Assembly: GCA_946902985.2 (NCBI GenBank)
Contig: OX336388.2
Span: 230,570,467 to 230,634,466, forward strand
DNA length: 64,000 nucleotides
Source of the DNA: Meconema thalassinum
Taxonomy: Eukaryota > Arthropoda > Insecta > Orthoptera > Tettigoniidae
Reading direction: 5' to 3'
Shown here: one piece after another, positions 10,101-21,114 of the stretch
Numbering within the stretch: the stretch's first letter is position 1
How the letters are laid out: each line of letters starts with the position of its first letter
The notes under the pieces: model-generated
Seen by the model: the letters and a program-made list of their open reading frames with translations, nothing else
Told to the model about the DNA's origin: nothing
The model's database searches: none
Program-made: the position numbers and the translations under genes

Positions 10101-11069
10101 ATGTTAGAGGCGTGTTTAAATTTTTTTTCCTAATTGTCTTCGACAATATTATAAACAATTTCTAATTGTTATAAATTATTTTTAAGCTTTTGTTATAAAC
10201 ATTTAGGAGTTTGTCTTCTACTCTAAACAACGCTTATTAAACATTTGGATGCTAATTAAACAAGTTTAGGGATTGTCAGAATAATCCAGTGGTGTGTGAG
10301 TAAAGCAATTGAAAGATTTGCGTAACTATATTTGTGTTGTCTTGCGGACATTTAAAGCTTTTGAGAGGGCTGGATTCTTACGCAACATAGCAGGACAAGT
10401 GAGTCCATTTGACAGGTGTACGACATGTTGAAGGATAGACCGCAGCTGGCCAGACAACTGGTTATCAGCGGGCAAGGTCGTCTACATTCTGGCCTTGTGC
10501 CTATATATATCAGTGTCATGTTTATTAAAAGAAAACAAATGCTCTATATATGTGTCTCGTCCTGACTTCCTTTTCCAGTCCAAGTGTGCTATGAATGTTA
10601 CGTTATTTTGAGCTCGTGGGAGCTAACATATTGTTTGATAAATTTACAAGTCCTACAGGAGGACATAGTCAGATTGACATGGGCTACTGATAGCCTCATT
10701 TATTTTGTTGAGTGTGTTAAAATCATACCCTTTATTTGAAATAAAGCTTTTGTACAGTTCAAAGTTCTTGTTTCCGTTCTGGTTCATTTTTAAATGTCAT
10801 GGTGGAGGTTATTGTGGGAGCATACTTTAGAGATCCTGTTGTCAACCCAATCCCCGAGATAATTTTTAAGAGGTAAGTAGAGGTAAGTATGAACCCCCGT
10901 CTATTTTGGTGTATTCCACAATATTTGCTTGTTAACTTCTGTGCTCGAACCTCGGTAGTATCTGTCAGGGCCATTTTCATTGGTGTAGCTGAGCCGGTGC
11001 GGTTGATTTTTGGCAATCCGATTGAGGGGGCGGATATCTGACAGCCTACTATCCGGGTAAACGGGGACA
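7102..11069 (+). mobile_element. 3' LTR (3968 bp) of the Ty3/Gypsy element
   Basis: It begins TGCCCCCGTAAATTG right after the purine tract and ends CGGGGACA at 11069. Bases 10346-11069 match window bases 1-724, and the whole LTR matches the solo LTR at 41766-45767. It carries AATAAA at 10740-10745 and twin GTAAGT sites near 10873. At almost 4 kb it is far longer than typical Gypsy LTRs (a few hundred bases to about 1-2 kb). The following four bases are GTAC, the target duplication seen at the related solo LTRs. The other flank lies outside the window. Confidence 0.93.
8398..8652 (+). CDS. LTR-resident open frame, unknown function
   Basis: About 84 residues within the 3' LTR. The solo LTR at 41766 keeps the same frame (42976-43320): both contain the shared stretches YRLHGAVQFPEE-like and AVFFG, and both start near an F-x-NF segment. 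In this copy one extra base near 8620 shifts the frame; the expected ending continues in the next frame (8483-8683), indicating a once-longer product ending in DKVVVNV. A looser counterpart may exist at the same LTR position in the reverse solo LTR (18474-18932). I do not recognise a domain. It could be a remnant of an LTR-encoded accessory protein or simply a frame kept by chance. Confidence 0.35.
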   Translation: MAIFYWNFRDFSREVRVVPTHKEEFCRKDVFRLHGAVQFPEEEAVRFSEGAVSCLEDGAHLQVGEMDPSAVFFGEFSSGTSISR

Positions 11070-11299
11070 GTACCATCCCAGCATTTGCCCGAGGACGAAG
11101 TGGGAAACCACGGAAAACCACTTCGAGGAAGGCTGAGGTGGGAATCGAACCCCCTCTACTCATTTGGAACATCCGACGCTGAGTAGACCCCGTTCCAATC
11201 CTCATACCACTTTTCAAATTTCGTGGCAGAGCCTGGAATCGAACCCAGGACCTCCGGGGCGGCAGCTAACCATGCTGACCGCTACGCCACGGAGGCGAC
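11070..11299 (-). mobile_element. SINE-A, 5' half (minus strand), target of the Gypsy element
   Basis: The 5' half of a tRNA-derived SINE begins on the minus strand at 11299 (GTCGCCTCCG) and runs to the LTR boundary. On that strand it has a perfect pol III A box (TAGCGTAGCGG type) and B box (GGTTCGATTCC), then a second B-box-like GGTTCGATTCCC about 85 bases later, so the head looks like a tRNA-like dimer. The other half of this SINE must lie upstream of the 5' LTR outside the window. Beyond 11299 the sequence differs from that next to the other SINE-A copies, so it is a separate insertion. Confidence 0.85.
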
Positions 11300-11370
11300 C
11301 CTTCCTTCTTTCCTTATTTCCTCTACCTTGTGAACATGTCCTGGAGGTTAATTGTCAGTGAAATAAACTA

Positions 11371-12536
11371 CTGTCGACCAAAATATTAAGTGCACTCGAG
11401 TTTGAAGGTTGTTAGTGAAGTAACAAATAGATCTACATAAAAACCAATAACATCATCATTTTCGTCGTTCTATTTTACGTTAGTTCATGTAGGTTTGGAA
11501 TTTTTAATTTATATTTTAATATTTTTTTCGCAGTTGGAACACAAAATGTGCCCGTTTTTAAGCGTGTTTCAACCATGCGTCATATTTAAGAATTATTATC
11601 TCACAAACCCGTCATCAGATCGAATCCAAATTTTAACACAATATAGCCTACATTGGAATGTTGAATAACTGGTTTATTAATTTCAAAATTTTGTGTGTCC
11701 AAGAAAGTTGTTATCATTTATGAAAGGTAACTTTTTCTCAGCTCGGAGTGGTTGGAAAATGTAGTTCTTGGTCGCGTTGTAATCGTTATACATCAAAGCG
11801 TCATGCTGTATGGCTGTGAAATACGTAAATTAATTCACTTATTTTTTATCGGTTTGTATTTGTACGGGGAAACGAGACATAGTTCACCAGCTAGCCGCTC
11901 CGGAGAAAGCTCTACAGCGTTGCCAAGATGGAGCCCATCACGCGTCATGGCGCGCCTCGCTCGGAAGTGATGGGCTCCAACTCAGCAACGCTGTACAGCA
12001 TTTCCCGGAGCGGCTAGCTGGTGAAGCATGTCTTACTTCCCCGTACAAATACAAACCGTTGTAAAATAAGTGAATTAATTTACGTATTTCACAGTCATAC
12101 AGCATACCTTTTTGATGTATAAGGATTACAACGCGACCAAGAACTACATTTTCCAACCACCCCGAGCCGAGAAAAAGTTACCTTGCAAAAATGATAACAA
12201 CTTTCTTTCTTGGACACACAAAATTTTGAAATTAAAAAACCAGTTATACAACATTCCAATGTATATTGTGTTCAAATTTGGATTTGATCAGATGATGGAT
12301 TTCAGAGATAATAATTATTAAATGTGACGCATAGTTGAAACACGGTTAAAAACGGGCACTTTTTGTGTTCCAACTGCGATAAAAATATTAAAATATAAAT
12401 GAAAAATTCCAAACCTACATGAACTAACGTAAAATAGAACGACGAAAATGATGGTGTTATTGGATTTTATGTAGGTCTATTGGTTACTTCACAAACAACC
12501 TTCAAACTCGAGTGCACATAATATTTTGGTCGACAG
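11371..12536. mobile_element. Foldback element with about 570-bp inverted arms, TA duplication
   Basis: The two halves are inverted copies meeting at a loop of about 25 bases near 11940-11965. The ends are CTGTCGACCAAAATATT and its complement, flanked by TA on both sides (11369-11370, 12537-12538), the duplication used by Tc1/mariner-type elements. Each arm carries the same roughly 70-residue open frame (11752-11970 plus, 11938-12156 minus; starts MENVVLGRVVI), expected from the symmetry. I do not recognise the frame. A transcript crossing the element would fold into one very long hairpin. Confidence 0.85.
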
Positions 12537-12538
12537 TA

Positions 12539-13005
12539 AGTGGTGAGGAAGCTACACCAGGACGTCAGCAATGGTCAGTGTACAATTGACGGCGACCTCG
12601 CACGCCATCCTCACCCCGCCTCGCCTCGTGGAGACAGGATCATAAACTCGTCTCCCGCTGGGTCACACCGCTACTTCTATTGATTACAAACTTTTCTAAC
12701 ACATCGCATTCGAATCAATAAATTTACACGCACCCACACAGATTAGTCACGAAACAGAACAGCACACGTCTCGAATCAAGGTGTTGTTTGACAATTGGCG
12801 TAGATGTGCTGTGGGGGAACGAATCCACTAGGCAATAGTCTATAAACTATGAATCGCTAAACTATGGGTGATAGTCAAATGATAATGACCATCCCGCCGA
12901 TTTCGTAAAACAACCAACACTTAGCGAAAAGAGACGAGAACATTTTTACGTACGTTTCCGTTTCATGGCCCTTGTTCCCTAATATATGAATCCTATAGAT
13001 TCCTA
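12539..13005. other. No recognisable feature
   Basis: Mixed-composition sequence after the foldback element. I see no coding frame, no repeat shared with the rest of the window and no RNA gene. Confidence 0.5.
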
Positions 13006-13507
13006 TGTGTGGCGTAGTTCTTAGCATGCTGAGCTTCTATGCCCAAGGTCGCGGGTTCATACCCGGTCGTGTCATCGGATTTTTTAAGAGGGTTAAAATC
13101 CCTCAGTATGCCTTCGTTCGGAGGGGAAGGAAAGCCAGCGGTCCCATGTCATAGATTTATGGCATGTAAAGGAACCTTCCAATAATTACTCTTCGTTGAA
13201 GCTAAATTATAAGTTAGATTTGACTAATCCTCTTAGGTTTCAACGTTCGTCGCTAGGAGCCGACCGCAGTGGCATCTAGTTACCAAGTTCGGAACTAGTT
13301 GTCGTTGACGGTGGCGTTTGGAAGCAAAAGTAGGAATTACTTGAAAATTGAATGTCAGTAGTCCTTACTTGAATTAAAACAGATAACACACACTAATACA
13401 GTCATCACAATTAACAGCGGTTATCAGACAGATTCTACACGCACCCAAAGTACACGGGGCTACATGACCACGTTGTCACAGCCCCTAAACTGAGGAACCA
13501 ACCAATC
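13006..13507 (+). mobile_element. SINE-B copy
   Basis: tRNA-derived SINE of about 500 bases. A box in TGGCGTAGTT and B box GGTTCATACC at the head, then the family body: TTTTTTAAGAGGGTTAAAA, AGCCAGCGGTCCCATGTCAT, TTTATGGCATG, and the tail GGAACCAACCAA. Five further copies or parts occur in this window (23828, 36861 reverse, 48580/49393, 53082, 54486). The first bases of the tRNA-like head are decayed here. Confidence 0.8.
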
Positions 13508-13861
13508 AATATGTCAGGGGCCGATGGCCTCGTTGTTCTGCCCTTAAACAACAGTAAATAACTAGCTAATTTCTATGTCTACCAGTCAGCGTAATTCGGT
13601 TTGTCCGGTTCCATTGATAATCGTTCCACGTGAATCCCTGTCCAACCAGGGACTTCTTCAGCGGACCATGACAATGCGTGACCACATGTCGCAACCAGAA
13701 CCGCCAACAAGCTCCGTTCATTTCGCTGGGAGAATCTGATTCCCCCACCATACAGTCTAGACCTCGCCCCCTGCTAATTGCCACGTTTTTGGTCCACTTA
13801 AGCAGTTCCTGGCAGAACAGTAAGGATAGGGACAGCATAAGCCTTGATTGCCTTAACCAAG
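13508..13861. other. Unassigned stretch
   Basis: Frames on both strands (13566-14000 minus, 13678-13914 plus) are open for 80-140 codons, but neither matches a family I can name; the minus frame runs into the microsatellite of the next element. Some segments resemble decayed mariner-type sequence, but no diagnostic motif is clear. Confidence 0.3.
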
Positions 13862-14991
13862 TTTTTAGCCTACCTTTCACATTTTGCAAAAATGAGGAAA
13901 AAGTAGACTTATGAGATCGATCCGGGAAAATGTGTGTCTGTCTGTCTGTCTGTCTGTCTTTCTGTCTGTCTGGCTGTGTGTGTGTCCCCACCTCTATCAA
14001 CTCCTAAACGGCTGCAGCAATCGAAACCAAATTTAGTATGAGTAAAGATGTGTACCGGAATATCTCACGTCGATATTTGAAAATGATGTCAGTGCAACCA
14101 ACTGCTGAAAAACGCAATAGAAATTTGAGCTCCTTGTTGGATATCATGGAAGGTATGCATGGGAGCTATTCCAAAATTGGCACACATGCAGATAATACTA
14201 TTTCAGTTTAATTTCCAGAAGGCCATACATGACAGTGTTGCCAAAATAATTTTAAGCCTTCTGATAGGTCTGATTTTTAAATGCATATAACTTCTACACT
14301 ATTAATTGGATTTCAACCAAATTTTGTATGTAATATGTGTACATAAACAGATATGACTGAGTGTATTCTTAAGAGTCACCAGGGCTGCCAACTGTTAATA
14401 ATTGCTCCCTTTATTTTCTTCAACCAAATACCAATATATCTGAATGTATGCAAGCCGACAGCTTTAAACTATGCACACGTATAGTACCTGACACTCTAGA
14501 TTAATTTGGAGTAATTAATATAAATCAGTGCTGCCAACATGATTCTATGCTTGCTGATAGGTCCAATTTTAAAATGCATGTAACTTCTATACTAACAAAT
14601 GGATTTCATCCAAAATGGCACAACAAGATATCATAATATTTCCGATTATTTCTAACCAGCACACGCATGACATTATTGCCAACATGCTTTTACGCCTGCT
14701 GATAGATCCAATGTCTAACTGCATGTAACGTCCATTGGACTTCAACCAAATTTTGTATGCTGTACCTTGAGAGATGGAACTAAGAATATATTCAGTCACC
14801 AGGTCTGCCAACTGTAGTGCTCTATTAGGCTACATTGTACCAGGAATATTTCGAACTAATTGGACATTTCGATATTACCAACACAATTTCGTCATTATTC
14901 TAGATAGGTTCATATACTGTAGATTAATCATTGGCATGAATCTTTGTTTTAAGAAAAGTAGGCTCTTTAGTTCGTCACGGAACTTCTTGTT
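13862..14991 (+). mobile_element. Helentron-like non-autonomous element (copy 1)
   Basis: It starts TTTTTAGCCTACCTTTC and ends GAAAAGTAGGCT followed by a short hairpin (AGTTC…GGAACT) and CTTCTTGTT. A GTCT microsatellite lies near the 5' end (13934-13972). Two other long copies (26959-28142 minus, 29344-30712 plus) and shorter pieces share both ends. An inverted subterminal repeat, a 3' hairpin and a GTCY microsatellite are the hallmarks of HINE/mini-me elements mobilised by Helentrons; insertion in a T-rich site also fits. No coding capacity. Confidence 0.6.
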
Positions 14992-15600
14992 ACTGTTGAG
15001 GCTGGTGTTAGAAACAAGCTTAATTCTTCTGACAGATTCCTTCGTCAGATCTTGTTTCCTACAGAGTGTTCTATGTGCCTAGCTTTCTTCATTCCCAGAT
15101 ACTTGGAGGTCTCGCTAGTGAGCATTGTTGCAATCTCCTGGTCCTGACCTGTTTCATAAACTTTCCTTTCCTAACGTTCAGCGTTTAACATTATTATAAT
15201 TATCTATATTATATATATTTCAAACACTAAGCTGATTTTTGTAACGACGAGATTGAGAGAACGGTAGAACCGATTTACTTCGTAGAGCAATCTGTCGAAA
15301 GCTCTAGTCCTGTAGATTTGCAGAGTATCTTTGAAATAAACAAATATGTTACCATATTTTTTAAAATTTATAAACAAAACTGCAAAATTATTGGCTCAAG
15401 GACATGCCCAGAATCACCTTGGTTAATGACAGACATGGCGGATGTCCACCGCGTTTTAATGTAATAGTTATTTATAATAATTATAAGGGAGGGGGATATT
15501 GATTATGAAGTTTCCACGATATAAACCGGAATAGTATTATAAAAGACAGGAAATGTAGAAGAACATATACTAACTGTTAGTGTGTATAATGCTTACCTAA
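14992..15600. other. No recognisable feature
   Basis: AT-rich sequence without a coding frame. Nothing here matches the other repeats of the window. Confidence 0.5.
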
Positions 15601-15630
15601 CTTAATATTGCGCCATATGACCAGTGATTT

Positions 15631-15706
15631 GGTAGCTCAATGGATGCGTTGCGAACTCTGAATTTGTGCATCGTAAAATGGGAGGTGTTCGATCCCCAAC
15701 TCTGAT
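15631..15706 (+). repeat. tRNA-like sequence (SINE head or tRNA pseudogene)
   Basis: TAGCTCAATGG resembles an A box and GTTCGATCCCC a B box, spaced as in a tRNA gene with a long middle part. The flanking stems do not close into a convincing cloverleaf, so I treat it as a tRNA-derived relic. Confidence 0.35.
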
Positions 15707-16009
15707 ATATTTCTTTATTTCCGTATTCTTCTCTCTTAATATTGGTTTTACGCAGACAAATCACACTTAACTTTTAAAATGTCCCTTCCGTAGAGTAGCG
15801 GTCAGCATGGTTAGCTGCCGCCCTGGAGGTCCTGGGTTCGATTCCCGGCTCTGCCACGAAATTTGAAAAGTGGTATGAGGACTGGACGGGGTCTACTCAG
15901 CCTCGGGTGGTCCAAATGAGTAGAGGGGGTTCGATTTCCACCTCAGCCATCCTCGAAGTGGTTTTCCGTGGTTTCCCACTTCGTCTTCGGGCAAATGCCT
16001 GGATGGAAC

Positions 16010-19000
16010 TGTACCCGTATATTCTAGAGGCGGTCTGTTGGATATCCGAAGCACCGCTGGATGTGTAGACCCTGACAGCTCCGGTGCAAATACAAGTCAA
16101 GAATCCACTCCAACAAGACCCTCTCGAATATACGTGGCGGAAATTACGATGAAACTGTGAATTACATATTATGCACTTGGCTCGAAGTGGAGCACCTACC
16201 TTTCGTTCTCGGGGATCTCGTGGTCAGCCTCTGGACCTATAATGGGTTTCACAGTTGCATCTCCTTATATCTATAATAAATCGAAACGACGCGGCTTCTA
16301 ATATACTAAACAATTTAATAACAATGGTGTAAACTATGTCTAAACATGCATACATTAAATAAAACACACTCCCTTTCTTACTTCTACACATTTACGCCAC
16401 TGACAATACTGCGTTCCACGAACACTGTGACAAATTTTGGGGCGGCTTGTGTCATTATAACAAGCTATACATCAATTAAAGACCCCTGCGTATTTTACAT
16501 CCCTTTGACGCGCTCCAGTGAACACCTGGGCGCTTGTAGCACGCGACAGATTATATAACCGACTCCGTTACATTCCCAGAGCTGGCTGATTCATAGTTGC
16601 TTGCCTGTTGGCTCGCAACAACTCTTTACATTTGTGTGGCCGAGCGCTGACCTTGGATGGAAACGAGTTTTAACATACCCTCGCTATTCCAGCCTTGACC
16701 ACAAATGCACCTCTCTATCATATCACAACCGATGTTAAAATGAAACAGATTCACGCCAGACAAATACGTAAATCATACACACATCCTACACGCTAATGAA
16801 ACAAAACTTCTACACACTATTCCTTTCAAACTCTCGCATTGTGACGTCCCAATGGATTTCATTTCATTCACACTGAACAAGAAACAAACCACATTCAATC
16901 ACATCAACACTCATACGCTATCCACTACCCTAGAATATCAAAAAATCCCTATACCTAACACAGTATACACTCGATTGGCAATTAAGGAAAGTTAATGATA
17001 AATGAATTGAAAATGACACTAATAGCATGAGCTATTATCATTTAAAATAATTAGTGTCTATATACACATGAGCCTGAGCTCCGATCTCACAGTTATGTCA
17101 AATACAATTAACTGGGATCCTCATAAGCTTCTACAGCTTCAGAAATACTACCACCATTCTCTCCTTTCTGGTCTAGTGTCATAATAGATCAAATACATTC
17201 GACCACTCAAGGTTAAACATATGTCGTTACATACTCGGATTTATAATATTAATAAGAGTAAAACATAACAGATGTCAATATCCATTTCCCGTTTAAATTT
17301 CAATTGTGACCCTCCTGTCTTCACTTATCCAAAGCCGTATATGAAATAAGGAGTACTGTTAACTCACACCTTTATACCTTGCCAAACATAGTCATGCCCA
17401 TGCAATGACTGTAATATAAAATGAGGAAACACCTTCGCAAAAACCTGGTATGCCAACTGCACACGGAATTACATACATATATAACCACAATCAAAGGATT
17501 ATCAACTTCACTTCCTTTAAACTGGCATTCCTTAAAAAGGGCATAATTCCTCAGCGTTGTCAAACCAACCGCTGGTCTAATAAACAATAACATCAATTGT
17601 TAAGCCATTAATCTATACATGTCAACGACCTTTGGACTAAGAGTGAAAGACCTCCTCACTATTACTTTAAAAACGTTACTAAGATAAATCTAAACTGTTG
17701 TGTATACATTTAATAAAAATACTGTATCTTCACATTTCTGGTTTCAACTTTCACCGATGAAGAAATATCATGTCTACAACGTGACATTATATTACTCCTC
17801 GTGAATACTTAATCACAAAATTAAATATGTGTGTCCAACAAGAATCGATCATGACAAGGATATCAAACAAGAACTTCCCTAACGTCGGATGATAATAAAT
17901 CTTCCAAGAAGATTCGAACCTCAAATCATTTTAAATGACTGAAAGTTCATGGCTTTCTACAATAAAACATACAGTTAGTCATATTCGTATTATCTCCATT
18001 CTGAACGAATGTCTATGAGTTCTAACGATAATAATCGTTTCCAGGTTAAATGTTTCTCTTCCAAACGATGCCATGATATTTCACAATATATCACTAATAA
18101 TATATTCTCTCTTGATGCCTCTTCTCGACGGATAAAATGCCCAAATTAAACTAGTAAAAATTAATTTAATCGGTAACATAGACGAAAATGTCTATCACCT
18201 GAATTCAAAATGAATTCATAAACATCGAAAATAAATTACTATTCCTTAAAGGAAATGACAAAAATGCTTGTTCCTCGAACAAGTGAAAATCTCAGTTCAG
18301 AAACTGGATTTCAAACAAACAAAGCTAAAAGCGTCGAAAGACGATTACTACAAATGATCTCGAAGAATAAAATGTCCATACATGGAGTACATAAATATTG
18401 TGTCGAAATATGGATAAAGGATTTGCTCAATAATGTCACTATAAAGCTCTAACTACAAGTTTAGTGAACACGGCTACCTGGTCTGGAAGTCTAGAAGCTC
18501 AAGATAGAGTATTACAAAATACTCAGTTGTTACATCTTCCAAGGATCCGGGTTGGATCCTAGCTCGTCTCCATGAACTCGTGACCTCAGGAAAGGAACGA
18601 ATTCCCCTACTGGTAAACAGCAAGCTCCGACCGGGATGGAACTGCGGACCTCCAATCATCATCTTCATTGTGACCGGGTATACCCTGGACCTCTTGAAAA
18701 TCTTCATGTCTCTTCTTACTCCGTCATAGTACAGTTTCATCAAAACAACGAGAAGTGTCAAAAGTTTAGCTTCCCATTTCGAAAGACATTCGAAAAGGAA
18801 GTCGTGGACCTCACTCGCATAATGAATATTCATGTAGATGGAATATGAACATCGTTCTGTAGTCGCTTGTGTTAATGTCGAGCTCATGTCTGACAATAAT
18901 GCACTAAAATGTAGTTGTACATCAAGTCTCATGTTCGCTCATCAAGTAGACATTCATGAACAAACTCCTCTAACGAAGCTCCATCGCTGACTATACCGCT

Positions 19001-20041
19001 TCTATCTGCTTATATTCCTGGCGCACATACTAATTTAGTCCATAATTAACTTCATATTAGCAGATTTAATAATGTTCTTCAACATAGAATACACCTTCAT
19101 CCTACTGGTGTTATTATACATTTCCACAAAATCAATGCTAACACTCACTCTTACTCACTTGTGTCTCGTGCATTCTCTGTAGTCGCTCGAACAAAAATGT
19201 CTTATCGCGCTGAAAACAAACACTTTCCTCACGCTTCACAAAAACGTTTATATCTTCTGAAATAATCTTCTTAATTTTCTCAAAGTTCGTAATATACTAA
19301 ATACGATTGTACGCTACAATCTGTAGTCGAAATAATGTCTCTGAAGTGAATCAGACTGAAGTAATGAAGTTCATCGCAACTTCACTTAGTTTCATGGCGC
19401 GGCAATCTCCTAACTCTCGCCTCGCTATACCTTATCTTCACGAGTCAACCTTTCACAAGCTCGGTGAAACACTCGGAACTCCTCTCTCTTCCGGTAAAAC
19501 ACGTCCGACCTCTCCAACATTCAGATAATAAAGAGACTCGATGCTTGGCATCTCCCCTCCAAGTCCACCAATTCTGGCCGCCTTTTCCGTTCCCTCTCAA
19601 ATTCGAGCGGGCTCTAGCAAATCGCTTATTCCTTCCAATTGTGACCTGCTGTCGACTTAATTATCATATTCTTCTCTTTACCATTATATAAATTCACTCT
19701 CTTGGGCTTAAATGCATTAAATATCCATAAAAATTTAGTTGCTGGAACTCCCGTCTTTTCTAAAACGTCTTCTTATTGGCTGTAAACTAATATCCAATAG
19801 GATAATTTATAACAATGTTTAAACAATTCCTGGGATTATTGGCGGTTGCTAGGCTGATTCTAAGCTCCTGGAAAGTTCCATTGCGCAATAAAATCACGTG
19901 ACGGAATTTCCCTCCTGCTCAACGTCACCTCTAGACTGGTTTCTGCCAACATCCAGCCTCAATATTGCTTGGTTAAATTTTATCATGGGCTTCGAAAAAA
20001 TATTCTCATTTTCATCCCAAATAATTCATTTTACGGGGGCA
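16010..20041 (-). mobile_element. Solo LTR (4032 bp) of a related Gypsy family, minus strand
   Basis: On the minus strand it starts TGCCCCCGTAAAATGAATTAT, almost the same as the 7102 LTR start, and ends ACGGGTACA. The interior is much diverged from the other two 4-kb LTRs, but landmarks near the end (ATCCCCGAGA followed by a GGTAGGT site, then GGATATC) appear in the same order. It has no internal region, PBS or pol, so it is a solo LTR left by LTR-LTR recombination. It is flanked by GAAC/GTAC inside SINE-A. Confidence 0.8.
18474..18932 (-). CDS. Open frame inside the reverse solo LTR, unknown function
   Basis: A 152-codon frame in LTR sense, lying 1.1-1.57 kb from the LTR start, the same relative place as the frame at 8398-8652 in the 3' LTR. 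A weak similarity in order can be seen: a Q-F-x-P segment, then LLF/VLF, G-x-R-F and an E-V, then an acidic-P segment. This could mean the LTRs descend from an ancestor with a short coding region there. The similarity was judged by eye and may be chance; no known domain. Confidence 0.25.
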   Translation of the reverse strand: MRLDVQLHFSALLSDMSSTLTQATTERCSYSIYMNIHYASEVHDFLFECLSKWEAKLLTLLVVLMKLYYDGVRRDMKIFKRSRVYPVTMKMMIGGPQFHPGRSLLFTSRGIRSFPEVTSSWRRARIQPGSLEDVTTEYFVILYLELLDFQTR

Positions 20042-20315
20042 GTACCTTCTGTAAGGCCACGGCCGCCTCCTTCCCTCTTCCTAGCCTATCCATCCCAGTC
20101 TTCCATCCCTTCCCATCCCTCATGACGCCCCTGTTCGCTTTGCAGGTGAGGCCGCCTGGGCGAAGTGCTGATCACACCTCCCCAGTTGTATCCATCCCGA
20201 CCAGATGTTCCAAGCTCCAGGACACTGCCCATAGAGGCGGTAGTGGTGAGTTCCCTCGCTGAGTCTGTGGGAATCACCAACCTAGAGGGTAAATTGACTA
20301 AATAAAAATGAAAAA

Positions 20316-20640
20316 AACTTTTAAAATTCCCCTAATGTAACGAATAACGAATATAATATTTGTAAAAGTACAAGTTGTTCGGGCTTGTAGGCCGTGGTCC
20401 AGACAGGATATCTCCCGACGTTTCACCGAAAACTGCCTCCGGCATTATCAAGGATTCCGCTCCTTTCCATGGTCAGCCTAAGCTGTTATATCATAATTCA
20501 TAATTCATAATTCATAATTTCCTCACTTTACAGTGCTACAAATACTGAAAACATGGACTAATGTCAAGCACTATCAAAGTTCATTCCTCATTTAAGAATC
20601 GTCGCACTGTATGGCAAGTGTCCAAGATCACCGACTCTTA
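20316..20640 (-). repeat. Penelope-like fragment with degenerate hammerhead motif
   Basis: On the minus strand, CTTGATAA (20445-20452) then a GCCG/CGGT helix and GGTGAAACGTC (ending near 20418) match the order of a hammerhead core (CUGANGA, stem II, GAAA, GUC cleavage site) with two changes in the first box. This kind of block is a known signature of Penelope-like element ends in insects. An AATTCATAATTCATAATTC run (about 20491-20517) is a short tandem repeat. No coding. Confidence 0.4.
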
Positions 20641-20845
20641 AGGTACCATTTGGCTGCACACGACAGAGACAAGCGACCGAGACAGACGACAGAGTTCCGA
20701 GACCGAGACAGGTCGCTTTCGATCTGCTCTCCATTCAACCATATGAAGTACATTTGAGAGCGCGAGACAAACCGTAGGAGTCCGCTCTCAGAGCAGTAGT
20801 GTCTTGCGACAAGCGGACGCGGCACGTGTCTTATGAAGTGATAAA

Positions 20846-20971
20846 ATGTCGGAAATAAAATTTACTGGTGAAGAATACGAGATATTAGTAGAATTAGTCG
20901 GAGATATCCCACCGCTGTTCGATCCTGAAGTTCAGTCATACAAAGATGGAAATATCATTATTCTTTATTAA
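20846..20971 (+). pseudogene. MADF/Myb-like protein, N-terminal remnant of Harbinger
   Basis: 41 codons (MSEIKFTGEEYEILVELVGD…) with the L-V-E-L-V…PPLFDP…SYKD pattern of MADF domains. In PIF/Harbinger elements such a protein works beside the transposase in DNA binding. The frame stops where an internal deletion joins it to the oppositely oriented transposase start. It is too short for the gene to be functional. Confidence 0.65.
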
Positions 20972-21114
20972 CAAACAGATCCTTCTTCGAGTCCGGTTTT
21001 GAATATTGAACGCATAGGTTTTCTTGGTTTCTTTCCCAACAAATAACACAGCAACACATCATCGTCTTCTTCCTCTTCGAGCAACCTATTCATTAGAATA
21101 TTCTTCGTAACCAT
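20968..21114 (-). pseudogene. Harbinger transposase, N-terminal remnant
   Basis: 48 codons on the minus strand starting MVTKNILMNRLLEEEEDDD and containing MRSIFKTGLEEG, which resembles the N-terminal segment of insect PIF/Harbinger nucleases (R-S-x-F-K-T-R-x-E-E-G). It ends at the deletion point shared with the MADF remnant. The DDE catalytic region is gone. Confidence 0.55.

Larger units (their letters stand above)
15781..20315 (+). mobile_element. SINE-A copy split by a 4-kb solo LTR
   Basis: SINE halves are 15781-16009 (tRNA-like dimer head with both B boxes) and 20042-20315 (CGGCCGCCTCCTTCCCTCTT body to an A-rich tail). A perfect 12-bp target duplication AACTTTTAAAAT (15769-15780 and 20316-20327) brackets the whole unit, proving the two halves were one insertion. 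The LTR sits at the GTAC of the SINE (GAAC on the left after one change, GTAC on the right). Confidence 0.9.

Noticed and set aside
13566..14000. 144-codon minus frame as a transposase
   Set aside because: No catalytic or helix-turn-helix motif, and the first residues are translated microsatellite.
15631..15706. Functional tRNA gene
   Set aside because: No closed cloverleaf; middle part too long without intron signals.
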